In this document: positions 1 through 6,312 of the stretch, piece after piece
How positions within the stretch are numbered: position 1 is the first letter of the stretch
How the letters are laid out: every line of letters starts with the position of its first letter
Assembly: GCA_958441075.1 (NCBI GenBank)
Contig: CAUCBQ010000050.1
Location: forward strand, 1 to 12,809
From: an uncultured Clostridiaceae bacterium
Lineage (GTDB): Bacteria > Bacillota > Clostridia > Lachnospirales > Lachnospiraceae
DNA length: 12,809 bases
Direction: 5' to 3'
Notes under the pieces: generated by a model
What the model was told of the DNA's origin: nothing
What the model saw: the letters and a program-made list of their open reading frames with translations, nothing else
Database searches by the model: none
Made by a program: the position numbers and the translations under genes

Positions 1-1
1 A

Positions 2-835
2 TCAGATTTTCCCCTCCTTAAATGCTTTCATCATTTCATGGCCTACGCTGATATATGGCGGATACTCTATGATCTCCTCCCTTGTAAACCAGCCGGCCTC
101 GGACAGCTCGTCTTCCTGCAGATGTATGGCGTCATCGCCGTCCAGATCCGCCACAAAGCCGATCATCACTGTATCAGAAAATGCCCAGGGCTGACTTTTA
201 TAGTAACGGATATTTTTCACCTTAAGCCCCACCTCTTCCATTACCTCCCGTCTGACGCAGTCCTCGAAGGTCTCCCCGATCTCTACATATCCTGCTATCA
301 GAGCGTAACGGCGGTAGGTTCCCCTGGCATACCGGGACATCAGAAGCTTATCTCCATTCCGGATAGCCACAATGACTGCCGGACTGATCTTCGGATATTC
401 CGTATGACCGCACTCAGAACAGACCATAGACCGCTCTGCTTCTCCCGGAATCATTTTGCTGCCGCAGCAGCCGCAGAACCTGCGGCTTTCTCTCCAGCGA
501 TAGATCTGACCTCCCGTAATCCCCGCAAATCCATCCTCCATAGGCTCAAAGGCACGGAAGATCTGCATTCCTTCCATAACAAAGCCGCCAAATTCCGGTA
601 TCTTCAGATCATCCACAAGATAATATCCTCTGGTATCAACAGCAAAGAGGTAGTAGGCATTTTTCTCAAAATCTCCCTCCTCCTTCAGATCTTTAAAAAG
701 GGGGAGGCGGTATCCTTCCCCTTCTTTTATAAGCATTACCTTGTTATATTCATAATGAAGTAAGATATCATCCTCTTTTGGCCTTTTTCTCACATAGGCA
801 GGATCAAACCTGCCCTCACCGATTTCCTGTATCAT
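2..835 (-). CDS. nudC: NAD(+)/NADH pyrophosphatase NudC (Nudix hydrolase)
   Basis: This 277-residue protein is complete, with its TGA stop at the window edge. It has a poorly conserved N-terminal domain, then a four-cysteine zinc ribbon (C121-x2-C124 and C139-x2-C142), then a Nudix domain. The Nudix box GX5EX7REUXEEXGU is intact at about residues 182-204 (GYVEIGE ... REVMEEVGL). It is followed by SQPWAFSDTVM at 214-224, the SQPW signature that separates NADH pyrophosphatases from other Nudix enzymes. By family knowledge it is a cytoplasmic enzyme that hydrolyses NAD(H) to NMN(H) and AMP and may remove NAD caps from RNA. The ATG at 835 is preceded by a GAGAGGAAAGGG ribosome binding site that overlaps the stop of the upstream HPr-like gene (21 nt gap), so the two are probably co-transcribed. 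The usual SQPWPFP is SQPWAFS here, a mild variant. Confidence 0.95.
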   Translation of the reverse strand: MIQEIGEGRFDPAYVRKRPKEDDILLHYEYNKVMLIKEGEGYRLPLFKDLKEEGDFEKNAYYLFAVDTRGYYLVDDLKIPEFGGFVMEGMQIFRAFEPMEDGFAGITGGQIYRWRESRRFCGCCGSKMIPGEAERSMVCSECGHTEYPKISPAVIVAIRNGDKLLMSRYARGTYRRYALIAGYVEIGETFEDCVRREVMEEVGLKVKNIRYYKSQPWAFSDTVMIGFVADLDGDDAIHLQEDELSEAGWFTREEIIEYPPYISVGHEMMKAFKEGKI

Positions 836-856
836 TGGTACTGTTACCCTTTCCTC

Positions 857-1039
857 TCAGTTGTGAACCACCACTCTGAGTTTTTTGCCTGTGCCAAAGC
901 TCATAACCCCCAAAAGAGATTTTCCATCTACAATACAGCTTCCCAGACAGACATCCACATCCCAGCGGATCTTTTCCGCCTGATTCACAAAATGAACAAT
1001 TTCCTCCACATTATTAAAAACAACCTCTCCTGATGTCAT
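857..1039 (-). CDS. Short HPr/Crh-like protein lacking the active-site histidine
   Basis: This 60-residue protein has an HPr-like fold pattern: a short first strand, a helix (VEEIVHFVNQAEKI), two strands, then the motif GKSLLGVMSFG at about 39-49, which matches the KSIMGVMSLG region around regulatory Ser46 of HPr. Ser41 is the Ser46 equivalent. The GLHARP segment carrying phosphorylatable His15 is replaced by NNVEEI, so transfer of phosphate in the PTS is not expected. The C-terminal helix of normal HPr (85-88 residues) is absent, and the protein ends right after strand four (LRVVVHN). A longer reading from a GTG at 1060 is possible, but the ATG at 1039 has a perfect AGGAGG 7 nt upstream. By analogy with Bacillus Crh it could be a regulatory HPr paralogue, but this is inference; its role is unknown. 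It lies 60 nt after the MATE stop and 21 nt before nudC. Confidence 0.8.
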   Translation of the reverse strand: MTSGEVVFNNVEEIVHFVNQAEKIRWDVDVCLGSCIVDGKSLLGVMSFGTGKKLRVVVHN

Positions 1040-1046
1040 AGACCAA

Positions 1047-1052
1047 CCTCCT
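1047..1052 (-). promoter_or_regulatory. Ribosome binding site of the HPr-like gene
   Basis: AGGAGG on the minus strand lies 7 nt before the ATG at 1039. It fixes the start at that ATG rather than at the in-frame GTG at 1060, which would place the Shine-Dalgarno sequence inside the coding region. Confidence 0.8.
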
Positions 1053-1099
1053 GTTTTCACCTGTCTTGTTGTGATACAGAAAGTCTTTCCATTTTTTTC

Positions 1100-2497
1100 C
1101 TATTTATACCGGCGCTTTAAAAGCATTTTCTTTAAGTTTACCCTCTTTAAGCTGCTGAAGAAATAATAATACACAGCAAAAGCCAATGAGGTCAGCGCCC
1201 AGGTCATCGGATAACAGAAGGCTGCTGCCAGAATAGTATTAAAATGCGGCAGGGCGAAAATAATCCAGATCACACGAACCAGACACACGCCTACACCTGT
1301 AATAACGAGAGGCATCCAGGCATCACCCACTCCTCTTAACGTACCGGAAAGAACCTCAATCGCAATATAGGTAATAAAGGTGGGAACCATAAAATGAATC
1401 AGGCTCTGACTGATCATCTGTACCTGAGGGTCAGAGGTGAAGAGCTCAACAAACAGGTATCCCCAGAAATACAGGGCTGTGGATACAATGGCTGTCAGAA
1501 CCACGCCGATCGTCATACAGGCTCCGGCTCCCTTTCTCACCCGGTCCATCCTCCTTGCTCCATAATTCTGCCCTACAAAGGTAGTAACAGAAATTCCCAG
1601 AGCATTAATCATCATCCAGTACAGCCCGTCTACCTTACCGTAGGTTGCCCAGGCGGTCACATTATCTGTTCCCAGGTTATTTACACCTGCCTGAATAATA
1701 ATATTGGAAATATTGTACATCACAGACTGCATTCCCGCAGGGATACCGATGCGGATAATCCTCTGAAGCATCCTGCCGTCAATGCGGATCTTTCTCCACT
1801 CTACCTTGTACATATCCTGTGTGCGGGTAAGACAGAGAAATACCATAACAGCAGAAAAAAGCTGGGACGAAATAGTAGCCAGAGCAGCTCCGGCCACTCC
1901 CATACGAAGGACTGCCACCAGAACAACATCCAGGATAATATTTACAAAACAGCTTCCGATAAGAAAATACAGCGGCCGCCTGGAATCTCCCACTGCACGG
2001 AGAATACCTGCTCCCATATTATACAGAAGGTTGGGAATCATACCCAGAAAATAGATTCTGATATAGGTTACGGCATGATCCATTACGTCCTCAGGCGTGT
2101 GCATGGCTGCCAGGGCCCATCTGGCCCCCAAAAGTCCCACCGCCATAAAAAGGATACCTCCTATAACGGAAAAAGCAACAGAGGTATGTACCGCCCAGTG
2201 AACTTTGTCTGCCTTTTTCGCACCATAATACTGGGAGATAACCACAGTAGCTCCGCTGGATAAGCCTACAAAGAAGCCTACCATCAGATTAATCAGCGTA
2301 CTGGTGGTTCCGCCTACTGCCGCCAGAGCCTGTTTTCCCACAAAGCGGCCCACTACCACAGCATCTGCGGTATTGTAAAGCTGCTGAAAAAATGTTCCAA
2401 ATAAAATGGGGAAGAAAAACAGCAGCAGCTGTCCGAAAATACTTCCCTCTGTAATTCCATTTGCTTTTGTCTTTTGGACTTTTTGCTCCGAACTCAT
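1100..2497 (-). CDS. MATE family multidrug/cation antiporter
   Basis: This 465-residue, highly hydrophobic protein has about twelve predicted membrane segments in two homologous halves, as usual for MatE proteins. The N-terminal part carries the family pattern FFFPILFGTFFQQLYN followed by ADAVVVGRFVG (about residues 27-55). The second half opens with RIGIPAGMQSVMYN and has the matching inward-facing repeat. The tail is basic (KKMLLKRRYK). Family members export drugs or metabolites in exchange for Na+ or H+; the substrate cannot be read from sequence. The start at 2497 follows a GAGGAG site with 8 nt spacing. It sits downstream of the SPFH gene's terminator, so it probably has its own promoter, but I found no convincing -35/-10 pair in the 122 nt upstream gap. 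Downstream genes (HPr-like, nudC) may be read with it, but no functional link is obvious. Confidence 0.95.
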   Translation of the reverse strand: MSSEQKVQKTKANGITEGSIFGQLLLFFFPILFGTFFQQLYNTADAVVVGRFVGKQALAAVGGTTSTLINLMVGFFVGLSSGATVVISQYYGAKKADKVHWAVHTSVAFSVIGGILFMAVGLLGARWALAAMHTPEDVMDHAVTYIRIYFLGMIPNLLYNMGAGILRAVGDSRRPLYFLIGSCFVNIILDVVLVAVLRMGVAGAALATISSQLFSAVMVFLCLTRTQDMYKVEWRKIRIDGRMLQRIIRIGIPAGMQSVMYNISNIIIQAGVNNLGTDNVTAWATYGKVDGLYWMMINALGISVTTFVGQNYGARRMDRVRKGAGACMTIGVVLTAIVSTALYFWGYLFVELFTSDPQVQMISQSLIHFMVPTFITYIAIEVLSGTLRGVGDAWMPLVITGVGVCLVRVIWIIFALPHFNTILAAAFCYPMTWALTSLAFAVYYYFFSSLKRVNLKKMLLKRRYK

Positions 2498-2560
2498 TTG
2501 TTTATCTCCTCATACCAGTATTTTCCTGCCCTGCCGCCATAGCCAAAAAGGAGTGCGTCA

Positions 2561-2599
2561 TGAAAAGAGTACCCGCCAGAAAAGCGTCCGGCGGGTACT
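2561..2599 (-). terminator. Rho-independent terminator after the SPFH gene
   Basis: On the minus strand, AGTACCCGCC and GGCGGGTACT form a perfect 10-bp GC-rich stem (2590-2599 with 2568-2577) around a 12-nt loop, followed by CTTTTC. It begins about 20 nt after the SPFH stop codon, so it would end the nfeD-SPFH transcript. The U-tract is short and interrupted, but the stem is strong. No T-run follows on the plus strand, so it is directional. Confidence 0.8.
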
Positions 2600-2619
2600 G
2601 TCAGACTTACGAATCCCGC

Positions 2620-3570
2620 TTACTTCTCAGAAGTCCCCTCTCCTGCCACCTCTGCGATGGATTTTACCAGACCTGCAATCCCCTGAATCTCCGAAGGGAT
2701 GATGATCTTGGTGGCTCTGCCGTTGGCAGCTGCCGCAAAGGCTTCCAGACTTTTAAGCTGCAGTACGGTCTGGTCGGCTCCTGCCTCCCGGATATAACGG
2801 ATTCCCTCTGCTGTAGCCTTCTGTACCGTACGGATAGCCTCAGCCTGTCCCTGTGCCTCCTTGATCTTCTTTTCCTTCTCTGCCTCTGCCCGAAGGATAG
2901 CAGCCTCTTTTTCTGCCTCTGCATTCAGAACTGCAGATTCTTTATTTCCCTCTGCTACCAGAATCATGGACTTCTTCTCGCCCTCTGCCTTCAAGATAGC
3001 CTCCCGGCGCTCCCGCTCTGCCTTCATCTGCTTCTCCATAGCCTCCTGGATCGCTGCCGGCGGAATGATATTTTTAAGCTCCACTCTGGTAACCTTAATC
3101 CCCCACGGATCAGTGGCAATATCCAGAGATTCCTGCATCTTGGCATTGATTGTCTCTCTGGAGGTCAGCGTTTCATCCAGCTCCAGATCACCGATAATAT
3201 TTCTTAAGGTGGTAGCCGTCAGATTCTCGATGGCAAGAATCGGACGTTCCACACCATAAGCATACATTTTTGGATCTGTAATGTAGAAGAATACCACTGT
3301 ATCAATCTGCATGGTAACATTGTCCTTTGTAATCACCGGCTGAGGCGGGAAATCCTCTACCTGCTCCTTTAAATTCACCTTTTTTGCTACACGGTCAATA
3401 AAGGGAATCAGAAAATGCACACCCACGCCGTAGGTTCCCAGATACCCGCCCAGACGCTCCACTACCAGAGCCTGAGCCTGAGGGACAATGCGGATGCAGG
3501 TTGAAAGAATCACCAGAATTACAACTGCAATAATAATAAACGCCATAAAACCTCCTATTACACCTAACAT
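2620..3570 (-). CDS. SPFH/stomatin-like membrane protein (QmcA-type)
   Basis: This 316-residue protein starts with one membrane anchor (about residues 3-24) followed by an SPFH/band 7 domain. The start of that domain reads VPQAQALVVERLGGYLGTYGVGVHFLIPF at 29-57 in outline (V-x-Q ... RLG-y ... G-hfliPF), and the conserved TLRNIIGDLELDETLTSR block lies at 121-138. Next comes a charged Ala/Glu/Lys-rich coiled coil (about 175-260) made of 11-residue repeats, then a hydrophobic oligomerisation tail rich in Ala and Gly. Stomatin and QmcA proteins form large membrane-associated assemblies linked to microdomain organisation and to membrane proteases. The ATG at 3570 follows AAGGAGGG, which overlaps the nfeD stop (14 nt gap), so translation is coupled to nfeD. 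This SPFH/NfeD pairing is a known conserved operon. A terminator follows. Confidence 0.93.
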   Translation of the reverse strand: MLGVIGGFMAFIIIAVVILVILSTCIRIVPQAQALVVERLGGYLGTYGVGVHFLIPFIDRVAKKVNLKEQVEDFPPQPVITKDNVTMQIDTVVFFYITDPKMYAYGVERPILAIENLTATTLRNIIGDLELDETLTSRETINAKMQESLDIATDPWGIKVTRVELKNIIPPAAIQEAMEKQMKAERERREAILKAEGEKKSMILVAEGNKESAVLNAEAEKEAAILRAEAEKEKKIKEAQGQAEAIRTVQKATAEGIRYIREAGADQTVLQLKSLEAFAAAANGRATKIIIPSEIQGIAGLVKSIAEVAGEGTSEK

Positions 3571-3584
3571 AATAAAATCCCTCC

Positions 3585-4016
3585 TTATTCATTTTCCTGT
3601 TCCACAAAAAGCTTCGCGCCCCGGATTTCCCGGACCACCGCAGCCGTACCGGGCTTTAGAATCTGGTCCTCATAAAGAGAACGGGCCAGCCAGGTCTCTC
3701 CGGCCAGAGATACGCTTCCGGTGCCCCGAATGTTGTCAATAGTCTCCTTAACTACAACCTTTCTGCCGATCAGCCCGTCTGTGTTGGTCCGGGTTTCCTT
3801 CGGCTTTAAAAGACCCGCTGCCAGAGGGCGCACCAGAAGGAGCAGGATAAAGGAAACAGCTGTAAACAGAGCCAGCTGCAGCTTCACACCGCCTCCCAGA
3901 ACCTGAACAAGAAGTCCTGCCAGAGCTCCCCCTGCAAACCAGATACAGGTGAGGGAAACAGTTAGCGCCTCGGCTGCTGCAAGCACGATAAAAGCCGCAA
4001 TCCAAAATAGAGTCAT
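3585..4016 (-). CDS. NfeD family membrane protein (short form)
   Basis: This 143-residue protein has about three hydrophobic segments (3-22, 24-40 and 47-66) and then a soluble C-terminal domain from about 78 to 140. That domain has the OB-fold pattern of NfeD proteins: GLIGRKVVVKETI near 81, GTGSVSLAGETWLARS near 98, and a closing strand GAKLFVE. It is the short form, lacking the ClpP-like serine protease domain of full-length NfeD. NfeD partners interact with SPFH proteins encoded beside them, as here. The ATG at 4016 is preceded by AGGAGGAAGA with good spacing. It is the first gene of a two-gene transcript from the extended -10 promoter at 4126-4153. The exact biological role of the pair in this organism is not visible from sequence. 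Confidence 0.92.
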   Translation of the reverse strand: MTLFWIAAFIVLAAAEALTVSLTCIWFAGGALAGLLVQVLGGGVKLQLALFTAVSFILLLLVRPLAAGLLKPKETRTNTDGLIGRKVVVKETIDNIRGTGSVSLAGETWLARSLYEDQILKPGTAAVVREIRGAKLFVEQENE

Positions 4017-4125
4017 CTGCTCTTCCTCCTTTCTGTGGCCGTACAGAAAGACAGCTCATGCGCTCTGCACGGATATGATTCCCCATTGTACCGGGCTGTA
4101 CCCGCCTTTGAGGAAAGATATTTTT

Positions 4126-4153
4126 ATTGTATCATATTTACAGTTATATTCAA
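4126..4153 (-). promoter_or_regulatory. SigA-type promoter for nfeD-SPFH
   Basis: On the minus strand, TTGAAT (4153-4148) and TACAAT (4131-4126) are separated by 16 nt. The -10 is preceded by TGA, giving an extended -10 element (TG-n-TACAAT). The region is AT-rich and lies about 110 nt upstream of the nfeD start. It is divergent from the asparaginase promoter, and the two -35 boxes are about 17 nt apart. Confidence 0.65.
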
Positions 4154-4170
4154 ATAAGAGAATGAAAAAA

Positions 4171-4199
4171 TTGACAAATCGTAAGGGAATCGTTAGAAT
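4171..4199 (+). promoter_or_regulatory. SigA promoter for the asparaginase-azlCD operon
   Basis: A perfect -35 box TTGACA (4171-4176), a 17-nt spacer and a -10 box TAGAAT (4194-4199, five of six consensus bases) make this the strongest promoter in the window. The predicted transcription start is near 4206, giving a leader of about 57 nt before the ATG at 4263. Confidence 0.85.
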
Positions 4200-4204
4200 A
4201 CAGA

Positions 4205-4238
4205 CAGACGTTCCGGTCTGGCCTTTGACCCCGGCCGG
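4205..4238 (+). promoter_or_regulatory. Leader with two alternative hairpins ahead of asparaginase
   Basis: The short leader contains CAGAC/GTCTG (4205-4209 with 4216-4220) and CTGGCC/GGCCGG (4218-4223 with 4233-4238, one G-T pair). The two stems share bases 4218-4220, so they cannot form fully at the same time. Neither has a U-tract and neither sequesters the AAGGAGA site at 4247-4253. No known riboswitch class is recognised. A regulatory role is only a possibility. Confidence 0.25.
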
Positions 4239-4262
4239 TTATTGATAAGGAGATTTATATTT

Positions 4263-5270
4263 ATGAAACGCATCCTGCTTCTTGGCACCGGAGGCACCAT
4301 TGCCTGCAAACGTACGTCCCAGGGGCTAATGCCCCTTCTTACCTCAGAGGAAATTCTTTCCTTTGTCCCGGACAGCCGGCAGTTCTGCAGCATTGACTCC
4401 GTCCAGGTATTAAACATTGACAGCACCAACATCCAGCCGTCCCACTGGCTGACTATTGCAAAGGCTATTGAGGATCATTATGAGGATTATGACGGCTTTG
4501 TAATCACCCACGGAACAGACACCATGGCATATACTGCCGCAGCCCTCTCCTATCTGATCCGCAATTCTGCAAAACCCATCGTCATCACCGGGGCTCAAAA
4601 GCCCATTGATATGGAAAATACAGATGCAAGAACCAATCTGGCTGACAGCCTCCGTTTTTCCTCCCACCCCAGAGCCCATGGGGTCAATATTGTCTTTGAC
4701 GGCAAGGTGATCGCAGGAACCCGCGGAAAAAAGGAGCGCACCAAAAGCTACAACGCCTTTTCCAGCATCAACTTCCCCTATATTGCCACGATTCAGGAGG
4801 AGCATATCCTTTTTTATCTGGATGATAAGGAGCTTTTAAAGGAGCCGGTACAGTTTTTCCATCAGCTAAATCCAAATGTGGGACTTTTAAAGCTGATTCC
4901 CTCTATGGATGCCTCTCTGCTCGACTATATGGCGGAACACTACGACGCAGTTATCATCGAATCCTTCGGCGTGGGCGGCCTTCCCTCCTATGACGGCGGG
5001 GATTATCACCGGGCTGTAGGGCGCTGGACCAGTCTGGGAAAAACTGTGATTATGACGACTCAGGTCACAAACGAGGGCAGCAATATGTCTGTATATGAGG
5101 TAGGAAAAAATATCAAACAGGAATTCGGGCTTTTGGAAGCCTATGACATGACTTTAGAGGCAGCAGTGACAAAAACCATGTGGATTCTGGGACAGACCAG
5201 CGATCCGGAGGAAATCCGCCGTCTGTTTTACCAGACCGTCAACCGGGATATCCTGTGGAAATCCGTATAA
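4263..5270 (+). CDS. ansA: Type I (cytoplasmic) L-asparaginase
   Basis: This 335-residue protein has no signal peptide, which fits the cytoplasmic type I class. All catalytic positions of the family are visible: Thr12 in GTGGTIA (8-14), the substrate-binding DST at 53-55, Thr85-Asp86 in THGTDTM (82-88), and Lys161 in RTKSYN. ITGAQKP at 108-114 is another family signature. The enzyme hydrolyses L-asparagine to aspartate and ammonia; D-Asn or glutamine side activity cannot be judged. An in-frame TTG at 4242 would add seven residues, but the ATG at 4263 follows AAGGAGA with 9 nt spacing and begins with the usual MKRILLLGTGG. It is the first gene of an operon with azlC (17 nt gap) and azlD. The gene symbol follows E. 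coli ansA; the gene could be named differently in this taxon. Confidence 0.93.
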   Translation: MKRILLLGTGGTIACKRTSQGLMPLLTSEEILSFVPDSRQFCSIDSVQVLNIDSTNIQPSHWLTIAKAIEDHYEDYDGFVITHGTDTMAYTAAALSYLIRNSAKPIVITGAQKPIDMENTDARTNLADSLRFSSHPRAHGVNIVFDGKVIAGTRGKKERTKSYNAFSSINFPYIATIQEEHILFYLDDKELLKEPVQFFHQLNPNVGLLKLIPSMDASLLDYMAEHYDAVIIESFGVGGLPSYDGGDYHRAVGRWTSLGKTVIMTTQVTNEGSNMSVYEVGKNIKQEFGLLEAYDMTLEAAVTKTMWILGQTSDPEEIRRLFYQTVNRDILWKSV

Positions 5271-5287
5271 AAAGGGGGGATAACTAT

Positions 5288-5995
5288 ATGAATCAGCAGA
5301 AACGTCCTTTTTATTCCGGATTGGTCCACGGTATCCCCATCGGCCTTGGCTATCTGGCTGTATCCTTTACCTTCGGCATCATGGCTGTAAGCTCCGGTCT
5401 TTCCGTCTTTCAGGCTGTGCTTATCTCCCTTACCAATCTTACAAGCGCCGGACAGTTTGCCGGTCTGGGCATCATAGCTGCCGGCTCCTCCTATCTGGAA
5501 ATGGCAGCCGTACAGCTTGTAATCAACCTTCGCTATTGCCTCATGTCCTGCTCCCTTTCCCAGAAGCTGGATCACAATATGCCCTCATTCCACCGTTTTC
5601 TCATGGCCTATGGGGTGACGGATGAAATTTTCGGCGTATCGGTCTGCCATCCGGGAACCTTAAGCCCATTTTACAGCTATGGACTTATGAGCGCCGCTGT
5701 GCCGGGATGGACTTTGGGAACCCTTCTTGGCGCCCTCTCAGGAAGTTTGCTGCCGGAACGGCTCTTAAACGCTCTGGGTGTAGCCCTGTATGGAATGTTT
5801 CTGGCTATCATCGTGCCTCCGGCAAGAGAAAGCAGGGTTCTTCGTACTGTAGTCCTGCTCTCCATGGCAGCCAGCTTCATCTTCACCCTGATACCGGTAT
5901 TAAATACCATCTCATCCGGCCTCAAAATCATCCTTCTGACCCTTGCCATCGCTGGAGGAGCCGCCCTGATCTGCCCTGTAAAGGAGGAAGCTTAA
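5288..5995 (+). CDS. azlC: AzlC family branched-chain amino acid exporter, large subunit
   Basis: This 235-residue integral membrane protein has six or more hydrophobic segments. Family landmarks are an N-terminal GIPIGLGYLAVSFTFGI (15-31), LTNLTSAGQFAG (48-59), NLRYCLMSCSLSQKL (80-94) and YGVTDEIF (108-115), all characteristic of AzlC. In Bacillus subtilis AzlCD exports branched-chain amino acids and confers 4-azaleucine resistance; related pairs export other amino acids. The ATG at 5288 follows an AAGGGGGG ribosome binding site shortly after the asparaginase stop. A longer in-frame reading from 5180 overlaps asparaginase and has no family similarity there, so it is rejected. The stop codon directly abuts the azlD ATG, so the two subunits are translationally coupled. 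Confidence 0.93.
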   Translation: MNQQKRPFYSGLVHGIPIGLGYLAVSFTFGIMAVSSGLSVFQAVLISLTNLTSAGQFAGLGIIAAGSSYLEMAAVQLVINLRYCLMSCSLSQKLDHNMPSFHRFLMAYGVTDEIFGVSVCHPGTLSPFYSYGLMSAAVPGWTLGTLLGALSGSLLPERLLNALGVALYGMFLAIIVPPARESRVLRTVVLLSMAASFIFTLIPVLNTISSGLKIILLTLAIAGGAALICPVKEEA

Positions 5996-6301
5996 ATGAA
6001 TCGGAATATTTATGCCTATATAGCAGTGATGGCAGCAGTGACCTATCTGATCCGACTGCTGCCTCTCACACTGATACGGAAGGAAATCAAAAATACCTTT
6101 ATCCGCTCTTTTTTATATTATGTTCCCTATGTAACGCTCTCTGTCATGACCTTCCCGGCTATCCTCTATGCCACCCGCTCTGTGGCAGGAGGCGCCGCAG
6201 CCCTGACTGTAGCTGTCCTTCTTGCATGGAAGGGAAAGAGCCTTTTTCAGGTATCCCTTGCAGCCTGCGGGGCTGTATTTTTACTGGAATTTTTTATCTG
6301 A
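5996..6301 (+). CDS. azlD: AzlD family branched-chain amino acid exporter, small subunit
   Basis: This 101-residue, four-segment membrane protein matches the usual length of AzlD. It has the family pattern TYLIRLLPLTLI near 16-27, then SFLYYVPYVTLSVMTFPAIL (38-57), a small Gly/Ala-rich segment, and a hydrophobic C terminus. It is the obligate partner of AzlC. Its ATG immediately follows the azlC TAA, and the AAGGAGGAAG site (5981-5990) lies inside the end of azlC. The gene ends only 5 nt from the oppositely oriented glpK stop, so the transcript must terminate at the small shared hairpin or inside glpK. Confidence 0.93.
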   Translation: MNRNIYAYIAVMAAVTYLIRLLPLTLIRKEIKNTFIRSFLYYVPYVTLSVMTFPAILYATRSVAGGAAALTVAVLLAWKGKSLFQVSLAACGAVFLLEFFI

Positions 6302-6312
6302 ACTTCTCAGAT
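6296..6312. terminator. Small shared hairpin at the azlD/glpK convergence
   Basis: ATCTGA (6296-6301) and TCAGAT (6307-6312) form a perfect 6-bp stem with a 5-nt loop. The azlD stop (TGA, 6299-6301) and the glpK stop (TGA on the minus strand, 6309-6307) both lie in the stem. The plus-strand copy is followed by CTCATCTTTT, a poor U-tract, and the minus-strand copy by an A-run, so intrinsic termination would be weak in either direction. It is listed as a candidate only. Confidence 0.3.

Noticed and set aside
38..763. 241-codon plus-strand ORF opposite nudC
   Set aside because: It is an antisense shadow. The minus strand carries a full NudC with zinc ribbon and Nudix box, while this frame has no recognisable domain and no ribosome binding site.
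1394..2263. 289-codon plus-strand ORF opposite the MATE gene
   Set aside because: It is an antisense shadow of a clear membrane transporter; the protein is low-complexity, His/Ser-rich and without family features.
2461..3207. 248-codon plus-strand ORF over the SPFH gene end and terminator
   Set aside because: Its Leu/Cys/Ser-rich repeats simply mirror the Ala/Glu/Lys repeats of the SPFH coiled coil on the other strand, and it crosses a terminator stem.
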